From Bdellovibrionales bacterium (GTDB lineage: Bacteria > Bdellovibrionota > Bacteriovoracia > Bacteriovoracales > Bacteriovoracaceae): a stretch of 7,769 nucleotides of DNA. The notes below the pieces were generated by a model that searched no databases, was not told the DNA's origin, and saw only the letters and a list, made by a program, of their open reading frames with translations. Numbering within the stretch: position 1 is the stretch's first letter; each line of letters begins with the position of its first letter. The stretch spans positions 1 to 7,769 of the forward strand of contig SXUH01000292.1 in the NCBI GenBank assembly GCA_005791855.1, given 5' to 3'. Shown here piece by piece: positions 1 to 5,424 of this stretch. The translations under genes were made by a program, and so were the position numbers.

Positions 1-5
1 AAACC

Positions 6-67
6 GGGGCATTCTTCCTCTTTCCCATGAGTCGATTTGTCTCACTAAAAAAGAAGGTCTTTGCCCC
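6..67. repeat. Imperfect nested inverted repeat after the small basic protein gene
   Basis: GGGGCA at 6-11 is complementary to TGCCCC at 62-67, and inside it TGAG at 28-31 is complementary to CTCA at 41-44. Pyrimidine-rich sequence next to the left arm can partly pair with the AAGAAGG segment next to the right arm. On the minus strand this lies just after the stop codon of the 91-residue gene, so it could be a 3' end structure. There is no T-run after it on that strand, so it is not a standard intrinsic terminator. It could be chance. Confidence 0.25.
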
Positions 68-81
68 TGACGCGCATCTGC

Positions 82-357
82 CTAGAATCGGTTCAATAAT
101 TCTTTCAGGATGCCTTTCTTTTCAACCATCCCCTTCGCCATGCCGTAACCCTTCGTCAGATCGTCCTTGAGTTTGATGATGTCCTCGCGGATCACCTTGT
201 ACTGCTCGAGGAGTGCCTTATCGGGGCGATCAGCGTTGGTTTCACTCTTAGCATTGGTGGAGTTCACGGACGATCCTGAGACCCTTTTACTCATTCTCTG
301 AAGTACTTTCGCTGCGTGACTTCTTTTCTTGTTATCTAAAAGTTTACTCGTACTCAT
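82..357 (-). CDS. Small basic hydrophilic protein of unknown function (91 aa)
   Basis: I do not recognise a family. The protein has a Lys/Arg-rich N-terminus (about residues 9-25), a Ser/Thr/Asn-rich probably disordered stretch (about 27-46) and a charged C-terminal half (about 47-90) that looks helical, ending in KELLNRF. There is no signal peptide, membrane segment or cysteine, so it should be cytosolic. The start is well supported: TAAGGAGG lies 4 nt before the ATG. A sigma-54-like -24/-12 element at 392-407 would start transcription near 381, leaving a leader of about 24 nt that just contains the ribosome binding site. The gene diverges from the CsbD-family gene, which also has sigma-54 elements, so the two may be induced together. 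A stress or nucleic-acid-related role is conceivable from the basic charge, but that is a guess. Confidence 0.8.
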   Translation of the reverse strand: MSTSKLLDNKKRSHAAKVLQRMSKRVSGSSVNSTNAKSETNADRPDKALLEQYKVIREDIIKLKDDLTKGYGMAKGMVEKKGILKELLNRF

Positions 358-361
358 AGTG

Positions 362-369
362 CCTCCTTA
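362..369 (-). promoter_or_regulatory. Strong Shine-Dalgarno site of the 91-aa gene
   Basis: On the minus strand the sequence is TAAGGAGG, nearly full complementarity to the 16S rRNA tail, 4 nt before the ATG at 357. It fixes the start of the small protein and argues that the gene is real. Confidence 0.8.
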
Positions 370-391
370 TAGATGAGCGACACCTGAATTT

Positions 392-407
392 TGCAAGAAT
401 CGGACCA
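392..407 (-). promoter_or_regulatory. Sigma-54 (-24/-12) promoter for the 91-aa gene
   Basis: Read on the minus strand the element is TGGTCCGATTCTTGCA. It has GG and GC dinucleotides at the exact spacing of the RpoN consensus TGGCACG-N4-TTGCW, with mismatches only in the CA of the -24 block. The predicted start of transcription is about position 381, giving a leader of about 24 nt with a strong ribosome binding site. It lies back to back with the plus-strand element at 421-436, only 13 bp away. Confidence 0.65.
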
Positions 408-420
408 CGGACTCGGCGTT

Positions 421-436
421 TGGCACGGGGATTGCT
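421..436 (+). promoter_or_regulatory. Consensus sigma-54 (-24/-12) promoter, rightward
   Basis: TGGCACGGGGATTGCT matches the RpoN consensus TGGCACG-N4-TTGCW at every fixed position and is preceded by T. Start of transcription is expected near 447. No protein gene with a ribosome binding site follows within 200 bp, so the site either drives a non-coding RNA or acts as a distal promoter for the CsbD-family gene. Confidence 0.8.
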
Positions 437-446
437 TAATTAAATT

Positions 447-600
447 CTGTAAGGTCGCAAGTTTCTGCAACTCTTTGTGTCGAGTTCCTTACGAAAATGT
501 AGCTGTTCAATCTTTCCTATCCCATTCCTTCAGACACATCCAAAAAATCTCAACCTAAAACTTCCCCCGCAGCTATTTGGCCCGATCCCGGGCCAATTGT
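447..600 (+). ncRNA. Candidate sigma-54-dependent small RNA
   Basis: The interval runs from the predicted start of the perfect sigma-54 promoter to the end of the inverted repeat at 577-596. Near the predicted 5' end, GTAAGG (449-454) can pair with CCTTAC (487-492), enclosing a hairpin of AACTC (469-473) with GAGTT (482-486) and a loop of 8 nt. The middle (about 500-575) is pyrimidine- and A-rich and looks unpaired. The 3' hairpin is GC-rich but is followed only by a weak TTGTGT run, so termination is uncertain. The structure and lack of a translated frame suggest a small RNA; a long 5' leader of the CsbD-family gene is the main alternative. Confidence 0.35.
577..596. repeat. Perfect 8-bp inverted repeat upstream of the csbD promoter
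   Basis: Arms TTGGCCCG (577-584) and CGGGCCAA (589-596) are exact reverse complements separated by ATCC. The repeat ends 24 bp before the -24 box at 621. It may be a 3' hairpin of a small RNA started at about 447, or an operator. It is closer to the promoter than enhancer-binding-protein sites usually lie. Confidence 0.6.
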
Positions 601-620
601 GTCGGATTAACTTCCGCCGT

Positions 621-636
621 TGGCACGCAAGCTGCT
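621..636 (+). promoter_or_regulatory. Sigma-54 (-24/-12) promoter of the CsbD-family gene
   Basis: TGGCACGCAAGCTGCT fits TGGCACG-N4-TTGCW with a single C for T, which the consensus tolerates. The predicted start of transcription is about 647, giving a leader of about 35 nt that contains the AAGGAG ribosome binding site. It lies exactly 200 bp from the perfect element at 421. Confidence 0.75.
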
Positions 637-669
637 TCTTATTTCTGGTCGAGAAAGGAAATGATTCAC

Positions 670-675
670 AAGGAG
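670..675 (+). promoter_or_regulatory. Shine-Dalgarno site deciding the CsbD start
   Basis: AAGGAG lies 6 nt before ATG 682. The open frame continues upstream through an in-frame ATG at 661, but that start lacks such a site and would add residues not seen in the family, so 682 is the start. Confidence 0.85.
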
Positions 676-681
676 ACGTGT

Positions 682-1257
682 ATGCTTAACGAACAACAAA
701 TCCAGGGAAAGTGGATGGAGATCAAGGGCGGGCTCAAGAACCTCTGGGGAAAACTGACCGACGACGAGCTCGATCAGACACGCGGGAACCTCCAGCGCGT
801 CGGTGGATTGGTTGAAGAGAAATACGGTGAGAGCAGGGAAGACATCAAGACCAAGCTCGACCGGCTGATGGCCTCGTTTGACAACGACACGGATAAGGAC
901 CTCACCCACCACACCGGGACCACCTCCTACGAGCGGAGCCCGATCGAACCCCGCACCTCCGCGGCCTCCCAAGCCCAGGACAAGGCTTCGGAGTTCTACG
1001 GAGACACCCCGGAGCGGGAGGCCTTCGACGAGAAGACCTTCGCCGCAAGCCAGGGGACCTTCGAGGATCCACAGCGAAGATCGAACTACTCCGGCGCGAA
1101 CCCGGGGCGATCGACCTTCGGCACGGGCGGCGGGAAGGCCAGCGACTCGGGAGAGATCCACGACGCCGACCAGGAAGTCGACAAGCGCTCCTACCAGGCC
1201 CGGGGCCCGAGCTACGATTCCAAAGGGTTCGATTCAGACCGAAACGCCCGCCACTAG
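682..1257 (+). CDS. CsbD-family stress protein with long disordered tail
   Basis: Residues 4-62 are a typical CsbD (YjbJ-like) domain: IQGKWMEIKGGLKNLWGKL, then the DDELDQTRGN and VEEKYGESRED segments. CsbD proteins are abundant, small, hydrophilic general-stress proteins of unknown biochemical role (sigma-B controlled in Bacillus). Family members are usually 60-70 residues; this one has 191. The extra 125 or so residues are rich in Ser, Gly, Asp, Arg and Pro, have no hydrophobic core and are probably disordered. There is no signal peptide, so it should be cytosolic. The start at 682 is set by AAGGAG. Control appears to be by sigma-54 through the element at 621-636, perhaps also the one at 421-436. 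An intrinsic terminator follows 8 nt after the stop, so it is likely a single-gene unit. Confidence 0.9.
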   Translation: MLNEQQIQGKWMEIKGGLKNLWGKLTDDELDQTRGNLQRVGGLVEEKYGESREDIKTKLDRLMASFDNDTDKDLTHHTGTTSYERSPIEPRTSAASQAQDKASEFYGDTPEREAFDEKTFAASQGTFEDPQRRSNYSGANPGRSTFGTGGGKASDSGEIHDADQEVDKRSYQARGPSYDSKGFDSDRNARH

Positions 1258-1265
1258 AAAAATCC

Positions 1266-1296
1266 AAGCCCCCCGTCTTCCGGGGGGCTTTTTTTT
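1266..1296 (+). terminator. Strong intrinsic terminator after the CsbD gene
   Basis: A 10-bp GC-rich stem (AAGCCCCCCG at 1266-1275 with its complement at 1281-1290) has a 5-nt loop and runs into eight T residues (1289-1296). This is a textbook Rho-independent terminator and separates the CsbD unit from the SET-domain gene. Confidence 0.95.
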
Positions 1297-1317
1297 GCCA
1301 CAAAGCGCCCGGAGTTT

Positions 1318-1326
1318 TGCTATCAT
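1318..1326 (+). promoter_or_regulatory. Possible extended -10 promoter of the SET gene
   Basis: TGCTATCAT resembles an extended -10 box (TG, one base, TATCAT) and would start transcription near 1333, ahead of GAGG at 1344-1347. No clear -35 box is visible. The gap between the preceding terminator and this gene is only about 55 bp, so a promoter must lie here or the gene relies on read-through. Confidence 0.3.
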
Positions 1327-1352
1327 TTCATATACAAAGAAATGAGGATCAC

Positions 1353-1940
1353 ATGCTCCATCCCCACACAGAACTTCGGTTCGTTTCCCCCGAGATCGGC
1401 TACGGGGTCTACGCCACCCGGGACATCCCCATCGGGACCATCACCTGGGTGAAGGATGAACTCGACCGCGCCTTCAGGCCGGCCGAGGTCGAGAAGCTCT
1501 CGGAGGTGAACTACGACAACCTGATGAAGTACACCTACCGGGACCGGCGGGGGGACTACTTCTTCTGCTGGGACCTCACCCGCTTCGTGAACCACAGCTA
1601 CGAGCCGAACTCCATCCTCACCTCCATGGACTTCGAGATCGCCATCCGGGACATAAAGAAGGGTGAGGAGATCACCAACGACTACGGGACCCTCAACCTC
1701 ATCGAACCCTTCCGCTGCGCCAAGGGCGGGGCCAACGAGCGGGAGTACGTCAGGCCCGACGACCTCAAGCGCTTCCATAAGAAATGGGACGCGCAGATCG
1801 CCTTCGCCATGTCCTTCCAGCAGAAGGTCGACCAGCCCCTGACGAAGTTCCTCACCGCGGAACAGAAAGAGATCCTAGCGAAGATCTACTCGAAGGAAGC
1901 CCAGCTCCCCTCGATCCTGGAGAACTACTACCAGGACTAG
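1353..1940 (+). CDS. SET-domain protein-lysine methyltransferase-like protein
   Basis: SET domains transfer methyl groups from S-adenosylmethionine to lysine side chains. The motifs appear in order: GYGVYATRDIPIGT (residues 16-29; cofactor-binding GxG), RFVNHSYEPN (77-86; the RFxNHSCxPN motif) and GEEITNDYG (104-112; with the catalytic-type Tyr111). After the domain comes FRCAKGG with a lone Cys122; the CxC zinc site of classical post-SET regions is absent, and the usual Cys of NHSC is Tyr. The C-terminal 60 residues look helical. The protein is 195 residues with no signal peptide, so cytosolic by appearance. ATG 1353 is chosen because GAGG lies 5 nt upstream and the motif-bearing domain begins soon after; an upstream in-frame start at 1317 has no such site. 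The substrate cannot be read from the sequence. The stop codon directly touches the stop of the convergent carboxylase gene. Confidence 0.88.
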   Translation: MLHPHTELRFVSPEIGYGVYATRDIPIGTITWVKDELDRAFRPAEVEKLSEVNYDNLMKYTYRDRRGDYFFCWDLTRFVNHSYEPNSILTSMDFEIAIRDIKKGEEITNDYGTLNLIEPFRCAKGGANEREYVRPDDLKRFHKKWDAQIAFAMSFQQKVDQPLTKFLTAEQKEILAKIYSKEAQLPSILENYYQD

Positions 1941-4247
1941 TTACCCGGTCGTGAGCATTCCACAGGCGATCCCCGTCACCGTCTCCCGGAGCAGGACGTT
2001 GTCCCGGCGCTCGAGGGCGAGCTTCTGGATCACGTTCAGCGGATGGATCATGCTCGATCGGAAGACGATGCTCTCCCCGAGCTTTGGCCTGAACCAGGTG
2101 AACTCCGCGTTCATCGTGAGGTCGTTGAAGAACTCCACCGCGCGCGCGTGCTCTTCCCGGATCTCCCGCTTCCACTTCTCCTTCAGCTCCGGACCCAGGG
2201 CCGAGTGTTCGACGTGGAAGTTCCACACTCCGAGCTCGATCTTGGCCAGGGTGAAGCCGAGGTTCTTCACGTAGGAGTGCATGAGGGGCGAGGTCTTGTA
2301 GAAAGCCTTGAGCTCGACCTTCTGGGCTTCATCGAGCTTCGCCCAGGCGGTCCCGGTGCCCCACCAGATGGGGAGGAGGAGCCGCGTCTGGGTCCAGCAG
2401 AGGATCCACGGGATGGCCCGGATGGTGAAGTTTCCTTTCCCCGCCCGCTTGGTGGGCCGGGAGCCGATCTTCAGGAGGTTCAAAAAGTCATAGGGGGTGG
2501 CCTTCGAGACGAGCTCCTGGAAGAGCGGATCCCGGACGAGCTTCCGGTACTCGGCCTGGATGGTCCCTGCGAACTCCGGGACCAGGGGAGGGGTCTTGTG
2601 GTCCCTCGGCTTGTAGTTGGCGAACTCGTCGACGATCTTCTCGATCTGGGAGCGCATGATCAGCGGCTGGTGGAAGTGCCGCTGAACCGTCTCTCCCTGG
2701 ACCGTCACCTTGTAGATGTTAAGCGCGCTCTGTGGCCACCAGGCGATCTGCTCCTTGATCGATCCGCCGCCGCGGCTCACGCTCCCTCCGGAGCCGTGGA
2801 AGAACACCGGGGTCAGGGATTTCTTGAGGAGGAAAGTTTCCAGGTCGAGGAGAGCCTTCTGGACCAGCATCCGCCCCGGAAGGACCCCGTTCTCCTTGCT
2901 CGAGTCGGAGTAGCCGAGCATGACCTCGAACCGGCCGCTCCAGTTCTTCTGGTGGGCCTTGACGAAGTCGAATTCTCCGAAGGCCTGGGTTAGGATCTTC
3001 ACCGAATTGGAGAGTCCCTTCTCGTTTTCGAAGAGCGGGACCACCGGGAGCGAGAAGGCCCCGAGCATCTTCTTGGTGAGCCGCATGGCCGCGAGGAGGT
3101 CGCCGGCTTCCTGACACATGCTAATGACGAACCCTCGCACGTACCACTTGTTCTCCAGGCCCGACCCGACCTTCTTCAAGGTGGTGAGCATGCGCGCGAT
3201 GGCCTGGCGGGGGTTCTTCAGGGCCTCGTGGATGAGTTCCTGGTCCTCTCGGATCTCCAGGGGGACGACGAGTGCCGGGTAGAGCCAGATGAGGTTCTCC
3301 ACGTCCCTCAGCGAGGGGGCGAGGAGCTTGCGCTTGGCCGCGGTGAGCACGAGTTGTTCGAAGTTCTTCTTGAAGCCTTTGATCTTCTTTCCGTCATTGG
3401 TCGCGACGACCTTCAGCTTCCGGAGCTCGAGCTTCAGCGCCCGCACCTTCACCACCAGCGCTTCGTCGACCAGCGCGACCTCGTCTTCGAACTCCTTGAG
3501 CCGCTCGAGGATGAACTCACTGAGCTTGAGCCGGGAGAGGTTGAAGCTCTGGACCATGGTCACGGGGCCGACCTTGGGATGTCCGTCCTTATCCCCGCCC
3601 ACCCAGGTGCGGAAGAAGACGTTGATCCCCTTCTGCCTCAGCGCGATCTGCTCCAGGAGGATGCTCCGGTCGAGGACGATGTGGAAGATCTGTTCGGCTT
3701 CGTCCTTCACCTGTGGCCTGCGGTTGTTGGCGAGGTCGAGCTTCAGCGAAATCCGCAGGAGGTGCATGAGCTTCTCTTCGCTCTCCTCGATCCCGGTCCG
3801 GAAGCTCTGGAGGAGGAGCGCTTCCACCTTGTCCATGAGGAAGAGGAAGTCCTTGCTCCGGGCCTCCGTCGGATGGCTGGTGAACACGTAGACGAGGGAG
3901 TGGGGCTTGCTGCTCGCCTCGAGCTTCGAATCGGCAAGCCGGAAGGACCGGTAGGCGGCTTCGCAGGCGTTGATGAGTTCGAGCATGAGGGAGAAGGCCT
4001 TCGCCACCTTGTGGAGGTCGGCGCTGCTCGTCGCCCGGAGTTCGAGGTAGATGGAGTTCAGGGCGCTCTCCACCACCGTCGACGGCTGGGCCCGCACGTC
4101 CTTCATCCTGATCCGGAGGTCTTCAACCTTCTTGTAGAGAGCTTCTCCGTAGACCTCCTGGACCGCGGTTCCGAGGATCTTCACGGCCTTCGAAATTAGG
4201 CTCTTGAGATCATCAGGGATGATGGAGGAGGGCGGGGTTGGATGCAT
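1941..4247 (-). CDS. ppc: Phosphoenolpyruvate carboxylase, divergent short form
   Basis: The enzyme makes oxaloacetate from PEP and bicarbonate, refilling the TCA cycle. Family motifs in order (768-aa numbering): TSHPTE with catalytic His125, GGDKDGHP (217-224), EIRED with Arg333, GYSDSSK (445-451), the loop FHGSGGSVSRGGG (483-495), QGE (517-519), GSRPTKR (595-601) and RAIPWILCWTQTR (610-622); it ends in MLTTG. It is shorter than the E. coli enzyme (883). Two substitutions stand out: the first Arg of the glycine-rich loop (E. coli Arg581) is Ser486, and the Asn near the C-terminus (E. coli Asn881, aspartate site) is Thr766, while Lys669 and Arg730 match the other aspartate-site residues. The start could be ATG 4247 or GTG 4253, the latter overlapping the upstream stop as GTGA. 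It follows the protease lipoprotein gene and is probably cotranscribed. Confidence 0.92.
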   Translation of the reverse strand: MHPTPPSSIIPDDLKSLISKAVKILGTAVQEVYGEALYKKVEDLRIRMKDVRAQPSTVVESALNSIYLELRATSSADLHKVAKAFSLMLELINACEAAYRSFRLADSKLEASSKPHSLVYVFTSHPTEARSKDFLFLMDKVEALLLQSFRTGIEESEEKLMHLLRISLKLDLANNRRPQVKDEAEQIFHIVLDRSILLEQIALRQKGINVFFRTWVGGDKDGHPKVGPVTMVQSFNLSRLKLSEFILERLKEFEDEVALVDEALVVKVRALKLELRKLKVVATNDGKKIKGFKKNFEQLVLTAAKRKLLAPSLRDVENLIWLYPALVVPLEIREDQELIHEALKNPRQAIARMLTTLKKVGSGLENKWYVRGFVISMCQEAGDLLAAMRLTKKMLGAFSLPVVPLFENEKGLSNSVKILTQAFGEFDFVKAHQKNWSGRFEVMLGYSDSSKENGVLPGRMLVQKALLDLETFLLKKSLTPVFFHGSGGSVSRGGGSIKEQIAWWPQSALNIYKVTVQGETVQRHFHQPLIMRSQIEKIVDEFANYKPRDHKTPPLVPEFAGTIQAEYRKLVRDPLFQELVSKATPYDFLNLLKIGSRPTKRAGKGNFTIRAIPWILCWTQTRLLLPIWWGTGTAWAKLDEAQKVELKAFYKTSPLMHSYVKNLGFTLAKIELGVWNFHVEHSALGPELKEKWKREIREEHARAVEFFNDLTMNAEFTWFRPKLGESIVFRSSMIHPLNVIQKLALERRDNVLLRETVTGIACGMLTTG

Positions 4248-4249
4248 AA

Positions 4250-5032
4250 TCACTCGGCGAAATAGGGTTCAAAGAGGTCGACGTCCGTTGCGTACGCGTG
4301 CGCGTCCAATGCCCTCCGTGCCTCCAGAGGCATCTGCGCCGTCACCGAATCTTCCGCGGAAGTCCCCCAGATGACTCCGACGACTTTGTTCTCCGAGTTG
4401 AGCAACGGGCTACCGGAGTTCCCTTGGATCACCGGGCAGTTTGCGAGTTCGATGGGACCGGAGCTGTTATCCACAGCACATTCGAGCTCCGTCACCCTGG
4501 AGCTCAGGCCATCGTAGTGGTCCATCACCCAGGCCGTGAGCCTCTCCTGCGGCCCTGGTTTCGCAGCGGCGGCAGAAAACTTCTCCACCGCTGGGAACTC
4601 CCGGTCGAGCTCGAGCACCGAGTAGTCGACGACCTTCTCGCTAAGCCTCCGACCGTCATCCTTTGCGACGACGAGGCTCTTGCATCTGGCGTGCTCGGTG
4701 GAGGTACCATCGTAGACGCTCACGAAGGTGCTCGCGCACTCTTCCGCGGTGGCGACGCAGTGGTGGTTGGTGACCAGACGGTTGTTCGTGACGAGGAAAC
4801 CCGTGCACAGGTGCGAATCCCTCCGGTCCCGGAGGTTTAAGATGAAGATCTTCGCCAGTCCCTCCGGGCACCTTCCGCCGGACACCGAGTCACAGTCGAT
4901 CCGCTGGTTTTCTAGTAGGAAGGTGATCTCCTCCGGGGAGATTGGGACTTTCTGCCTCTGAGAGGACTCGGATTTTCCACAGGAGACGAGGGAAAGGAAT
5001 GCGAGGAGGACGGCGAAGGATGAAATTTTCAT
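4250..5032 (-). CDS. Trypsin-like serine protease lipoprotein
   Basis: The N-terminus is a lipoprotein signal peptide: MKISS, a hydrophobic stretch, then the lipobox LVSC with Cys18 as the lipidation site, so the protein is expected to be membrane-anchored on the envelope side. The body is a chymotrypsin-fold peptidase: TNHHC gives His91, VVDYSVLEL gives Asp136 and GNSGSPL gives Ser206, a complete triad in the right order and spacing. Several Cys residues (47, 55, 76, 92, 99, 117, 185, 199) suggest disulfides, which fits an exported protein. The total is 260 residues. The start at 5032 is chosen because the signal peptide begins there; the frame stays open upstream to 5236, but that extension has no family features and would bury the signal peptide. 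The substrate is unknown. It sits directly upstream of the PEP carboxylase gene; the functions look unrelated. Confidence 0.88.
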   Translation of the reverse strand: MKISSFAVLLAFLSLVSCGKSESSQRQKVPISPEEITFLLENQRIDCDSVSGGRCPEGLAKIFILNLRDRRDSHLCTGFLVTNNRLVTNHHCVATAEECASTFVSVYDGTSTEHARCKSLVVAKDDGRRLSEKVVDYSVLELDREFPAVEKFSAAAAKPGPQERLTAWVMDHYDGLSSRVTELECAVDNSSGPIELANCPVIQGNSGSPLLNSENKVVGVIWGTSAEDSVTAQMPLEARRALDAHAYATDVDLFEPYFAE

Positions 5033-5147
5033 AGCCTTAAATTCATACACCAGGAGAGCTGTATCCAACAGGTCAAAAATGGGGATTTTTGCTTCAACGC
5101 TTCGACGAATGGGTACAGAGATCCCCGCGCTTATCTCTATCGTGTCT

Positions 5148-5163
5148 TGGTACTGCGTTTGCT
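5148..5163 (+). promoter_or_regulatory. Sigma-54 (-24/-12) promoter of the acidic small protein
   Basis: TGGTACTGCGTTTGCT matches TGGCACG-N4-TTGCW with the GG and GC pairs at the exact spacing; only the C of GGC and the last G of the -24 block differ. The predicted start is about 5174, leaving a 15-nt leader that just holds the GGGAGGA ribosome binding site. Confidence 0.6.
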
Positions 5164-5177
5164 TCTCCAACAGAAAC

Positions 5178-5184
5178 GGGAGGA
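5178..5184 (+). promoter_or_regulatory. Shine-Dalgarno site of the acidic small protein
   Basis: GGGAGGA lies 4 nt before ATG 5189. It selects this ATG over the in-frame upstream start at 5147, which would overlap the promoter element. Confidence 0.8.
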
Positions 5185-5188
5185 CAAC

Positions 5189-5419
5189 ATGGAAAACAAG
5201 AACACCGGAGTAGAAGAAGACAAATTCCGTCGGCAAAGGGGCCGCCGGGCAGAAGAGGCCGAGAAGGACTCAGAATTTTTGAACGACGATGGTCTGGAGG
5301 ACGATCTCATCGACATCAAGCTCGACGATCACGCTGACGACGATGACCTGATCGTCAGCTCGAAGGATCCGACGAGCCAGGAATGGAACGCCAGAGAAGA
5401 CGTGAAACGAAAACATTGA
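5189..5419 (+). CDS. Small acidic hydrophilic protein of unknown function (76 aa)
   Basis: I do not recognise a family. The protein has a basic patch (KFRRQRGRR, residues 12-20), a strongly acidic middle (about 31-53, with several Asp runs including DDDD) and a mixed-charge tail ending in KRKH. It lacks cysteine, a signal peptide or membrane segments and is probably largely disordered. Its reality is supported by the strong ribosome binding site GGGAGGA and a sigma-54-like element giving a short leader. In size, charge and promoter type it resembles the 91-aa protein and the tail of the CsbD-family protein at the left of the window, which suggests shared stress control. The gene diverges from the protease lipoprotein and ends 5 bp before the stop of the convergent membrane-protein gene. 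Confidence 0.75.
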   Translation: MENKNTGVEEDKFRRQRGRRAEEAEKDSEFLNDDGLEDDLIDIKLDDHADDDDLIVSSKDPTSQEWNAREDVKRKH

Positions 5420-5424
5420 ATGGC

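Larger units (their letters stand above)
358..681. other. Divergent intergenic region with three sigma-54 sites
   Basis: This 324-bp gap between the 91-aa gene and the CsbD-family gene is visibly more AT-rich than the flanking coding sequence. It contains a minus-strand sigma-54 element (392-407), two plus-strand elements (421-436 and 621-636), a possible small RNA (about 447-600) and a perfect 8-bp inverted repeat (577-596). I see no convincing protein gene: the open frame from GTG 477 lacks a ribosome binding site. Confidence 0.7.

Noticed and set aside
365..370. TATAAG before the 91-aa gene as a -10 box
   Set aside because: A transcript starting 7 nt downstream would lose the strong Shine-Dalgarno site that overlaps this sequence; the sigma-54 element fits better.
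577..681. Upstream start for the CsbD-family protein
   Set aside because: The AAGGAG site before ATG 682 and the predicted transcription start near 647 exclude the earliest start; the CsbD domain begins right after 682.
477..689. Plus-strand open frame of 70 codons upstream of csbD
   Set aside because: The GTG start has no ribosome binding site, the frame runs through the sigma-54 promoter and past the csbD start, and the translation resembles nothing I know.
607..1303. Minus-strand open frames of 184 and 133 codons opposite the CsbD-family gene
   Set aside because: They are shadows of GC-rich coding sequence, with Arg/Gly/Pro-rich translations and no motifs; one even starts inside the terminator region.
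2043..4199. Long plus-strand open frames (316 and 323 codons) opposite the PEP carboxylase gene
   Set aside because: They are antisense to a clearly conserved enzyme, have Leu/Glu/Val/Arg-rich low-complexity translations and no family motifs; they arise from the GC-rich codon use of the real gene.
5033..5236. N-terminal extension of the protease reading frame by 68 residues
   Set aside because: It would place the lipoprotein signal peptide internally and overlaps the start of the divergent acidic-protein gene and its promoter.
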